NCBI GenBank assembly: GCA_937877515.1 | Contig: CALFIX010000053.1 | Span: 1 to 64,000, forward strand | Length of the DNA: 64,000 nt | Reading direction: 5' to 3' | Source: an uncultured Treponema sp. | Lineage (GTDB): Bacteria; Spirochaetota; Spirochaetia; Treponematales; Treponemataceae | Part shown: piece by piece, positions 53,697 through 60,966 of the stretch | Layout of the letters: each line of letters begins with the position of its first letter | Position numbering within the stretch: position 1 is the first letter of the stretch | Notes under the pieces: model-generated | What the model was told of the DNA's origin: nothing | Seen by the model: only the letters and a program-made list of their open reading frames with translations | The model's database searches: none | Program-made: the position numbers and the translations under genes

Positions 53697-53884
53697 GGTT
53701 GTTTTAGTTATAAAACAGAAAATAAGAAAATACTATATTTAAAAATCGAATTTACTCGTAAAATAAAGCGTTGATATTTCATTTCTTAAAAAATTTATTA
53801 GGCAGATATCTAATATATATGTTACAATAAAAACCGATATATAAAGGAGAAAAAAATTGTGTGCAAAAAAAAGGAGTATTTTGC

Positions 53885-55759
53885 ATGACTGAATTAATTC
53901 ATTCTAAACCACCAAAATCAGTTTACATTTTAAATTGGGTCATTTACCTTGTTCCAGTTCCATATCTTGTTGCTTATTCCCTTTTAACAAAACTTATTCC
54001 AAGCCCTAAAGAGTTTATGACTCTTATGTTAACACCTCTTGTATTCTGTCTTTTCTTTGGAATGATTATTTGGGTAGCACTTTCTCAAACTTTTCTTATT
54101 CGCAAAATAAGAAGTTACGATGGCAGCGACGAAATGTATCGTCCATGTTTAAATGCTCTTTATGCGTTTACAGCTATAAATGTTTTGTTTCCCGTTCTTA
54201 ACCCAATATTGCTTTCTATTGCAATGCAAATGGCAGCAAAAAGAGTTTCTGTACATATAGATTTGTATGCAATGTCTTTCTTGAATATAGGAACAGCCTG
54301 GTTATTTTCTCCGCTAGTTTATATTTTCTGGATTGATAAATTTGAAAAATGGGCAAAGTTTATTCCGTTAAAAAAAGTGGCTTTTGGCTTTAAGGCTCGC
54401 TGTATTTTAGTTGTAACATTGGCAAGTCTTGGTATGGTTTCTGCGTCTATTGCACCAGTTGTTTTCTTTGGAGAACGTATAGGGCGTCCTGTTGCAGAAG
54501 GCGGCATTTCGCTTATGAATTTTATTTTTCACACGCTTTTACCACTAATGATTTTGGGCGTTCTTATTTGCATAATAGACTTTATTGCAATGGTTGGTGG
54601 TCTTATGACTCGGTTTAAGAAGATTCAAGACCTTACAGAACAACTTTCAAATTATGACTACACACACGAAGCTCTTGCAGTTATAAGCCGTGATGAATTT
54701 GGTCATGTTACCAGAGACATGAATCGCTTCTGTGCAATAACTCGTTCTCTTATAAAAAATGTTAAGGAGAACGTTCATACAACAGAGAGTGTAGCTTCTG
54801 AGCTTACTGCAAATATGAAACTTACATCTGATGGAGTGCATGAAATTGTAGAAAGTATTACTAATGTAGAAACTCAAATGGAACAGCAGACAACAGGTGT
54901 AGACCAGGCAACGGATGCAACAAACGAAATTATTGCAAATATTACAAAGCTTAACGAAAGCATAGAGCATCAGAGTGCAAGTGTGGAAGAAAGTTCTGCT
55001 GCAGTAAGGCAGATGGTTGCAAATATTCAGAGTGTAAATAATATTCTTACAAAAAATGGAGTAGCCGTAGGTCAACTTGGAGAAGCTAGTGATTTAGGAC
55101 AAAAGAAAGTTGAAGATGCTGTAAACAAAGTAGATGAGGTTTTAAAGAATTCTAGTGGACTAATGGAAGCAAGTAGCGTTATTCAGAATATTGCAGAACA
55201 AACAAATCTTCTTGCAATGAATGCTGCCATAGAAGCAGCCCATGCAGGCGAAGCAGGAAAAGGTTTTGCTGTTGTTGCAGATGAAATTCGTAAGCTTGCC
55301 GAACAGAGTAATGTCCAGGGAAAGAATATTAGTGCTAACCTGCAGCAGTTGAATGATGTAATTTCCGGTGTTGCAGAGAGTACAAAAGAATTGCAAAAGC
55401 AGTTTGGCGTAATTTTTGAGCTTACACATACTGTACGTAATCAAGAAGAAGTTGTCCTAAACGCAATGAAAGAACAGGCTGAAGGAAGTTCTCAAATTCT
55501 AGAAGCAATGAAGACAATTGATGAAACAACAATAAGCGTTAAACAAGGAAGTCATGAAATGCAGGAAGGCGGAGAAAAAGTTTCTGCAGAAATGAACAGA
55601 CTTGGAAAGAGCTCTATGCAGATTACCCTCCTTATGCAGCAAATGTCTGGCAACACAACAAAAATTTTAGATGCAATAGAAAGAGTAAATGATTCATCTA
55701 AAAAGAATTCAGAAAGCATAGAAACAGTTTTAAACGAAATGTCGAAGTTTAAGCTTTAG
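53885..55759 (+). CDS. methyl-accepting chemotaxis protein with polytopic N-terminus
   Basis: The 624-residue receptor has about six membrane segments in residues 15-245, a HAMP-like linker, and the signalling domain with tip IAEQTNLLAMNAAIEAAHAG and GFAVVADEIRKLAEQS. It is a probable paralogue of the receptor at 25864-27750. Two ribosome-binding sites lie in tandem: AAAGGAG before an in-frame TTG/GTG cluster at about 53857, and AAGGAG before ATG 53885. The latter gives the better start. A weak sigma-28-like ACCGATAT (53833-53840) lies upstream but its -35 match is poor. Confidence 0.92.
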   Translation: MTELIHSKPPKSVYILNWVIYLVPVPYLVAYSLLTKLIPSPKEFMTLMLTPLVFCLFFGMIIWVALSQTFLIRKIRSYDGSDEMYRPCLNALYAFTAINVLFPVLNPILLSIAMQMAAKRVSVHIDLYAMSFLNIGTAWLFSPLVYIFWIDKFEKWAKFIPLKKVAFGFKARCILVVTLASLGMVSASIAPVVFFGERIGRPVAEGGISLMNFIFHTLLPLMILGVLICIIDFIAMVGGLMTRFKKIQDLTEQLSNYDYTHEALAVISRDEFGHVTRDMNRFCAITRSLIKNVKENVHTTESVASELTANMKLTSDGVHEIVESITNVETQMEQQTTGVDQATDATNEIIANITKLNESIEHQSASVEESSAAVRQMVANIQSVNNILTKNGVAVGQLGEASDLGQKKVEDAVNKVDEVLKNSSGLMEASSVIQNIAEQTNLLAMNAAIEAAHAGEAGKGFAVVADEIRKLAEQSNVQGKNISANLQQLNDVISGVAESTKELQKQFGVIFELTHTVRNQEEVVLNAMKEQAEGSSQILEAMKTIDETTISVKQGSHEMQEGGEKVSAEMNRLGKSSMQITLLMQQMSGNTTKILDAIERVNDSSKKNSESIETVLNEMSKFKL

Positions 55760-55787
55760 TTTTTAGCTTACTTGATTTTAAAATAAG

Positions 55788-55845
55788 CCCGCGATAAAGT
55801 TAGTACTGTATTTAAAATAGCGTTAGCTTTTCGCGGGATTTTTAT
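55788..55845 (+). terminator. terminator after the chemoreceptor gene
   Basis: Perfect CCCGCGA/TCGCGGG stem (55788-55794, 55831-55837), extended by AAAG/CTTT across a bulge, closes a long loop and is followed by ATTTTTA. Confidence 0.7.
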
Positions 55846-55863
55846 TTTAAATGGGAGAATAAA

Positions 55864-56757
55864 ATGTCTATTTTTGAAGGAATTCTTTTGGGAGTTTTAC
55901 AAGGAATTGCAGAGTTTTTGCCTATATCTTCTAGCGGACACTTGCAGGTGGCTCAGAGTCTTTTACATTTAGATGATGTTCCTCTTTTGTTTGATGTATT
56001 TTTACACCTGGCAACTCTTTTAGCAGTAGTTCTTTATTTTAGAAAGAAAATTTGGATTTTGCTTTGTGCATTCGGTAGACTTATTACAGGACGTAAGGCC
56101 CCTCTAAAAGTAAAAGGACTAGATGGCACTGAACGTACTTTAGAATCAGAAGCAGCCGTAAAAGTAGAAAAAAACTGGCGTATGTACATACTTGCAGTTA
56201 TTTTAGCAACAGTAATAACAGGTGCCATTGGAGTTGTAACTTCTAAACTTATTGGAGACCTTTCTGTAAAATTTGTCTGTGCAGGTTTTATTTGTACAGC
56301 TTTGTTATTGATAGCTTCTGCTTTGGTAGAAAAGAAGCGAGCTTCAAATGTTGTAAATTCAGATGTAGTTCCAGTAAACGAAAAGTCACCATCTTGGTGG
56401 CAGTCATTGGTTATAGGTTTTGCTCAAGGTATTGGAACTCTGCCTGGTATTTCTAGAAGTGGTTCTACAATTGCAGGTTCTCTTTTTTGTGGAATAAATA
56501 GAGAAGCCGCCGGAGAGTTTTCTTTTATAGTTTCTATACCAGCGATTTTAGGTGCATTTATTCTAGAATTAAAAGATTTAGGCGAAGTGTCTAGTACTGT
56601 AGGAATAGAAGCTTTACTTGCAGGTTGCGCAGCAGCTTTTGCAAGTGGTTACATAGCACTCACATTGCTAATGAAAATTATTAAAAGCGGTAAACTAGAA
56701 TGGTTTGCTTGCTATTTAATACCAGTTGGAATTCTTGGTATAATCTTTTTACATTAA
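55864..56757 (+). CDS. uppP: undecaprenyl-diphosphate phosphatase
   Basis: The 297-residue inner-membrane enzyme recycles undecaprenyl diphosphate for peptidoglycan and polysaccharide synthesis. Active-site motifs are GIAEFLPISSSGHL and GIGTLPGISRSGSTI. It has eight predicted membrane segments; a hydrophilic loop of about 25 residues near 75-100 is longer than usual. GGGAG precedes the start. Confidence 0.96.
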   Translation: MSIFEGILLGVLQGIAEFLPISSSGHLQVAQSLLHLDDVPLLFDVFLHLATLLAVVLYFRKKIWILLCAFGRLITGRKAPLKVKGLDGTERTLESEAAVKVEKNWRMYILAVILATVITGAIGVVTSKLIGDLSVKFVCAGFICTALLLIASALVEKKRASNVVNSDVVPVNEKSPSWWQSLVIGFAQGIGTLPGISRSGSTIAGSLFCGINREAAGEFSFIVSIPAILGAFILELKDLGEVSSTVGIEALLAGCAAAFASGYIALTLLMKIIKSGKLEWFACYLIPVGILGIIFLH

Positions 56758-56793
56758 GTATCTGGCTATTTACAATAAAGTATGGGAGAGTAT

Positions 56794-57336
56794 ATGAAAA
56801 AAAATATTGTTTTAGTTTTGTGTGCGGTTTTGTTTTTATGTCCTTGTTTTTCAGAAGAAAAAGACGAGCCTTTAATAAGTGATGAAACGGTAGAAGCATT
56901 AAAGGATGGTGGAACAAGACTTTTACATGATATGCAGGGTGCTTTGCAAAAAGTAAACGATTCTTTAGATAAAAAAATAAAATCCGTAACAAGCAGAGCC
57001 TGCGTAGGAACATGGAAGTTTGAAAATGGGAAATGCACTACAACCATAAAATGTTTAGAAACAGGAGAGATGGAGGTTTCCCAGACAGGAGCTGTGGGCG
57101 GTACAATCTTGTGGCGTGGAAATTATGTTTCTTCCCTTTCTCAAATAGAGTTTACAGTAAACACAAAAATTTCTGCGACAATGTTTACTAAGAAAAACGA
57201 AAGCTTAAATGAAGAATGGATTATAAGCTATGAACTTTTGTCTGACGGAAAAATAAAAATCACTTCTGACGATTTACCAGACGATGCAAACGGGTACAGT
57301 TTTAAAAACGCAACGCTTTTTAGTGAAGTAAGATAA
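56794..57336 (+). CDS. small secreted protein, unknown function
   Basis: The 180-residue protein has a signal peptide (residues 1-21, FSEE junction). An N-terminal helical part (SDETVEALKDGGTRLLHDM) is followed by a beta-rich domain from about residue 72 (CVGTWKFENGKCTTTIK, TILWRGNYVSS), resembling lipocalin- or DUF-type small beta domains. The cysteine placement (Cys73, Cys84 region) could allow a disulfide. The family is not recognised. It is 36 bases after uppP, and the bidirectional terminator follows. Confidence 0.7.
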   Translation: MKKNIVLVLCAVLFLCPCFSEEKDEPLISDETVEALKDGGTRLLHDMQGALQKVNDSLDKKIKSVTSRACVGTWKFENGKCTTTIKCLETGEMEVSQTGAVGGTILWRGNYVSSLSQIEFTVNTKISATMFTKKNESLNEEWIISYELLSDGKIKITSDDLPDDANGYSFKNATLFSEVR

Positions 57337-57353
57337 AAAATAAATTGTTAAAA

Positions 57354-57398
57354 AAATGCCGTAACACGTTTTTCATGTGCACGGCATTTATTTTTTTT
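57354..57398. terminator. bidirectional terminator
   Basis: AAATGCCGT (57354-57362) and ACGGCATTT (57381-57389) form a perfect 9-bp stem, with an extra inner stem around ACACG/CATGTG. T runs lie on both sides, serving the small secreted protein (plus) and purD (minus). Confidence 0.85.
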
Positions 57399-58758
57399 AG
57401 TTAGATTCTGCAGCCCCAGGTAAGCCAATATCTTTTCTAAAGAACATATCGTCAAACTGAATGCTTTCTATAGCTTTGTAAGCTGCCTGCCAGGCTTTTT
57501 CAAAAGTGTCGCCGTAAGCAGAACAAGCTAAGACACGACCTCCACTTGTAACAAGTTTTGAATCTGTTGCTCTTAAGCTTCTTCCTGCCCTGCGGTCTGC
57601 AATTGCACCTGCAATAAAAAGTTTAGCACCAGTTGCATCAAAGCTTTCCTTGTTTACACTTATTGGTAAACCTTTCTTGTATGCTTTTGGGTAACCGCCA
57701 GAAACAATAACTGGAGCTACCTGATAACCTTTCTTCCAGTTAACAGAAAAATCCTTTAAGCTGCCATCTGTTATTGCAGTACACATAGAAGCAAAATCAA
57801 AATCCATAAGAGGAAGTACTGCCTGAGTTTCCGGGTCTCCTAAGCGAACATTGTATTCAAGACATTTTGGACCGTCTTTTGTAAGCATAAGACCAAAGAA
57901 AATAAATCCACGGTAGTCATAGCCTTCTTGAATTAAGCCTTTAAGTGTTGGCTCTAAGATTGTTTTTTCAAATTGACTTTCTATAAGAGGAGTTACATCT
58001 TCTACAGGAGAAATTGCTCCCATTCCACCAGTGTTTGGACCTTTTGCACCATCTAAAAGTCGCTTGTGGTCGCGAGCACTTAAGAATGGAACAATACAAG
58101 CTTTTCCGCTCTTTGCATTTTCTGGAGTAACACTTACTGCGGCAAGAATGGAAATTTCTGTTCCGCGAAGATAGTCTTCTACAACAAGCTTTTTACCTGC
58201 ATCTCCTACAAGAGAACCTTCCATAAGCTCGTCTACAGCGCTAAGGGCTTCATCTAATGTAAGGGCAACAACTACACCTTTACCTGCTGCAAGTCCATCA
58301 GCTTTTAAAACAATCGGTGCACCCTTAGATTTTACGTATTCAATAGCTTGGTCACGGTCAGTAAAGGTTTTGCTTTGTGCACAAGCAACGCCATATTTTT
58401 CCATAAATTCTTTTGCAAGGTCTTTACTTGCTTCTAGTTGAGCGGCTGCTTTTTTAGGACCAACAGTGTTAATGCCTGCTTCCCAAAGCATATCAGAAAG
58501 TCCTTCTGCAAGTGGATTTTCAGGACCTACAACTGCAAGAGTACAACCTTCTTCTTTTGCAATTTTTACAGCTGCTTCATTAAAACTAAGATTTTCTGTG
58601 TAATTGCAGTGAGATGGGTCTATGTTAGTACACTTTTCTTCGTAAGCTGTACCGCCGTTACCTGGGATACAAATTATCTCAGAAACCAAATTGCTCTCTC
58701 GGAGCTTCCATGCTATGGCGTGTTCTCGGCCGCCGTTGCCAATGACTGCTATTTTCAT
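57397..58758 (-). CDS. purD: phosphoribosylamine-glycine ligase
   Basis: The 453-residue ATP-grasp enzyme performs the second step of purine synthesis. It has VIGNGGREHAIAWKL, VVGPENPLAEGL, the ATP-grasp glycine loop VLKADGLAAGKGVVVA, HKRLLDGAKGPNTGGMGAISP and ECNVRLGDPETQ-type EYNVRLGDPETQ. A slightly extended C-terminus is present. No Shine-Dalgarno precedes the ATG; the promoter places the transcript start at the ATG. No other pur genes are in the window. Confidence 0.97.
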   Translation of the reverse strand: MKIAVIGNGGREHAIAWKLRESNLVSEIICIPGNGGTAYEEKCTNIDPSHCNYTENLSFNEAAVKIAKEEGCTLAVVGPENPLAEGLSDMLWEAGINTVGPKKAAAQLEASKDLAKEFMEKYGVACAQSKTFTDRDQAIEYVKSKGAPIVLKADGLAAGKGVVVALTLDEALSAVDELMEGSLVGDAGKKLVVEDYLRGTEISILAAVSVTPENAKSGKACIVPFLSARDHKRLLDGAKGPNTGGMGAISPVEDVTPLIESQFEKTILEPTLKGLIQEGYDYRGFIFFGLMLTKDGPKCLEYNVRLGDPETQAVLPLMDFDFASMCTAITDGSLKDFSVNWKKGYQVAPVIVSGGYPKAYKKGLPISVNKESFDATGAKLFIAGAIADRRAGRSLRATDSKLVTSGGRVLACSAYGDTFEKAWQAAYKAIESIQFDDMFFRKDIGLPGAAESN

Positions 58759-58764
58759 GGCAGA

Positions 58765-58793
58765 ATAATAGAATAAAACACGTTTGATTGCAA
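58765..58793 (-). promoter_or_regulatory. promoter giving a predicted leaderless purD mRNA
   Basis: Minus-strand TTGCAA (58788-58793), 17-base spacer and TATTAT (58765-58770), with 6 bases to the ATG. Confidence 0.65.
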
Positions 58794-58813
58794 CTACGTT
58801 TATAGTGTATACT
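58784..58813 (+). promoter_or_regulatory. promoter giving a predicted leaderless zinc-ribbon mRNA
   Basis: TTGATT (58784-58789), 18-base spacer and TATACT (58808-58813), with 6 bases to the ATG at 58820. Its -35 box overlaps the purD -35 box on the other strand. Confidence 0.65.
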
Positions 58814-58819
58814 TTGGGT

Positions 58820-59251
58820 ATGTCAGATTTAATTTGGTATGTTATTCTTGCACTTGTTGTAATAATTCTTATTTTGCTTTTGCGATGGTATATAAATTGG
58901 AAAGCTTTCGGAAAGAGTGAGAGTGAAAATCGTCTTGCAGAAAAAAGAAGAAGTGAAGCTGCAAAAAGTGGTCTTTTAGTACAGTGTCCTCTGTGTTCAT
59001 CTTATCTTTTACCAGGTGAAGATTTATTTACACGTGTATACCGCCCCATGAATGTACCACATCAGCTTTGCACAATAAACGGTTGCCCTCATTGTTACCC
59101 TAAACCAGAACCTGGCTTAAAGCGGGAATGTCCTGTTTGTCATAAAGATGTGCCTCTAAAAGACGGTCACTTAACCGCACAACTTTTTAATAAAACCGAT
59201 GGCAAAAAACACGTCGCTGTAACAGGCTGCTCCGAGTGTTGTAAGCATTAA
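58820..59251 (+). CDS. membrane-anchored zinc-ribbon protein
   Basis: The 143-residue protein has one N-terminal membrane segment (about residues 3-24), a charged helix, then four Cys pairs (CPLC, CPHC, CPVC and CSEC) that look like two zinc ribbons. ATG 58820 is chosen from the promoter spacing, and no Shine-Dalgarno is seen. The function is unknown. Confidence 0.72.
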   Translation: MSDLIWYVILALVVIILILLLRWYINWKAFGKSESENRLAEKRRSEAAKSGLLVQCPLCSSYLLPGEDLFTRVYRPMNVPHQLCTINGCPHCYPKPEPGLKRECPVCHKDVPLKDGHLTAQLFNKTDGKKHVAVTGCSECCKH

Positions 59252-59288
59252 AAATTTATATTGTATTTAAATATTTAAGAGGAAATAA

Positions 59289-60773
59289 ATGAATAAAAAA
59301 ATATTAAGTCTTTTTGCCTTCATTGGTTTGTTGTTTTTTTGTGGAAGCTTTTTAAATGCAGAAAGTAATATAACATTTATAAAATCCTATTCAACTGAAT
59401 ATAAGAAAACATTACCGATTACAGAATATAATTGGCAAAATGTAAATGGAACTATATCATACGAAGAATTTATTGAAGAGTTAGAAGAATTTAAATATTT
59501 GTTAACAACGTCTTATATAGGTTATGAAAAAATGCTTATGCAAGGCTTTGATATTAATGTTTTTGAAAATAACGTAAAAGCAGAATTTGAAAAAAGTGTA
59601 AGTGTAGATTCAAAAAAACTTCAGAGTTCCTTATATGAAAATATAAAAAAATTTGTTCAGGATGCTCATTTTTTTATAAATTTTTTTATGACAGAAAAAG
59701 TAGCATGTAATTTTGAAAATGTTTATTATTCAGATTTATATGTGAAAAAAGTTGGCGATAAGTATTTTTATATAAAAGATAATAAAATTAAAGAGGAATA
59801 CAAAGAAAGTGAAGATAACCTATTTTGTTATCCTTCTAAAGGAAGTGATGTTTATCGCATTGGTATTTTTTCAAATGAACAGCCTAAATTTGATGGATAT
59901 AAATTAGACACAGCAATTGCACCTGCAACTTCACTTAGATTTAATTCTAAACAAACTAGTAAGACTGTATATTATTCATTAAGTTCTTTTATGCTTCCTG
60001 CAGAAGGAGACGGAAAACGTAAAGCTTCTGAGATAATGTTGGAGCGTCTAAAAAAATCAGTGCAAAATAATTATGATAAAGAAAATATTATTGTAGACCT
60101 TAGAGGAAATTTAGGTGGTATACAAGGTATTTCTATGGATTTAGTAAATTTATTATTAGGAATAGACTATAGCAATAAAGAAAATAATGTTGAAAAAGAT
60201 ATATATTACATGAATTACTTAATTAGTCCATCTATTGCTTTAGCAACTTATAATTGGGATAAATCTCTTGGAAATTTTTCAAAAAAATATGTAAAAGGAG
60301 ATAAAAAAAATCTTGATGATTTTACTAAAAATCCTCGTTGTGAATTATATAAAAATTATTTTTTTAGTAAAAATTATAATGAAGGATTTCCTATAAAAAA
60401 TAAATATCAGAATAAAATATATGTTATTTTTGATAGAAATACATCTTCTGCTGCAGAACTATTTTATGGATATCTTGTTTCAGTTATTGACGAGCCATCC
60501 CGTGTAAAACTAGTTGGCGAAAATTCTGCTGGAAGAATAGAAAATGGAAGTGTGTGGTCGTATCTTTTACCTTATTCACATATTTGTGTTGTACTTCCCT
60601 CCAGATCATTTTCTCCAACTTTAGACCGCATTTCTTCCTGGCATGGAGAGGGTAAAGGTTTTTTCCCTGATTATTGGTGTACAGGAGAAGATTTACTTGA
60701 AACTCTAATAGCTGTAACTCATGATGAAGAGTTAAGAACTGTTCTTTCAAATATTTATTATGGGTTACAATAA
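59289..60773 (+). CDS. secreted S41-family protease-like protein with altered catalytic Lys
   Basis: The 494-residue protein has a signal peptide (to about residue 24, LNAES). It carries the S41 core: VDLRGNLGGIQG, YVIFDRNTSSAAELFYG with the presumed nucleophile Ser387, and KLVGENSAGRIENG, where the position aligned with the catalytic Lys of C-terminal-processing proteases is Arg416. It lacks a recognisable PDZ domain. Activity may be lost or use a different base. It is a Lys/Asn/Tyr-rich, AT-rich gene. AGAGG precedes the ATG. Confidence 0.8.
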   Translation: MNKKILSLFAFIGLLFFCGSFLNAESNITFIKSYSTEYKKTLPITEYNWQNVNGTISYEEFIEELEEFKYLLTTSYIGYEKMLMQGFDINVFENNVKAEFEKSVSVDSKKLQSSLYENIKKFVQDAHFFINFFMTEKVACNFENVYYSDLYVKKVGDKYFYIKDNKIKEEYKESEDNLFCYPSKGSDVYRIGIFSNEQPKFDGYKLDTAIAPATSLRFNSKQTSKTVYYSLSSFMLPAEGDGKRKASEIMLERLKKSVQNNYDKENIIVDLRGNLGGIQGISMDLVNLLLGIDYSNKENNVEKDIYYMNYLISPSIALATYNWDKSLGNFSKKYVKGDKKNLDDFTKNPRCELYKNYFFSKNYNEGFPIKNKYQNKIYVIFDRNTSSAAELFYGYLVSVIDEPSRVKLVGENSAGRIENGSVWSYLLPYSHICVVLPSRSFSPTLDRISSWHGEGKGFFPDYWCTGEDLLETLIAVTHDEELRTVLSNIYYGLQ

Positions 60774-60780
60774 TCAAACT

Positions 60781-60808
60781 TGTATCAAAATCAATAAAAA
60801 TTGATACA
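60781..60808. promoter_or_regulatory. inverted repeat upstream of the phosphoketolase promoter
   Basis: TGTATCAA and TTGATACA (8-bp perfect arms, 12-base spacer) lie directly after the S41 gene and 23 bases before the -35 box. It could be an operator or a weak terminator. Confidence 0.4.
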
Positions 60809-60831
60809 TAATAAAAAATATAAATAAATTC

Positions 60832-60860
60832 TTGTATATATTGTGCGTTTGTGTTAGATT
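60832..60860 (+). promoter_or_regulatory. promoter of the phosphoketolase gene
   Basis: TTGTAT (60832-60837), 17-base spacer and TAGATT (60855-60860), giving a leader of about 100 bases. Confidence 0.5.
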
Positions 60861-60900
60861 GTGCGCGTGAATTAGGTGTATATCAGTTTAATTTGGTATA

Positions 60901-60928
60901 TATCAATTTTATTGATAGTATCACTATC
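60901..60928. promoter_or_regulatory. overlapping palindromes in the phosphoketolase leader
   Basis: TATCAAT-TTT-ATTGATA (60901-60917) and GATAGT-ATC-ACTATC (60914-60928) share bases, so only one could form at once in RNA. Possible operator sites or alternative leader structures. Confidence 0.45.
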
Positions 60929-60966
60929 AGCTTTAAAACCGTAAATACTTTTGAAGGAGTATATAT

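Noticed and set aside
53811..53840. Sigma-28 promoter of the second polytopic chemoreceptor
   Set aside because: ACCGATAT is a fair -10 match, but the -35 position reads TATA. The gene also has a proper Shine-Dalgarno and a longer leader, so the case is weak.
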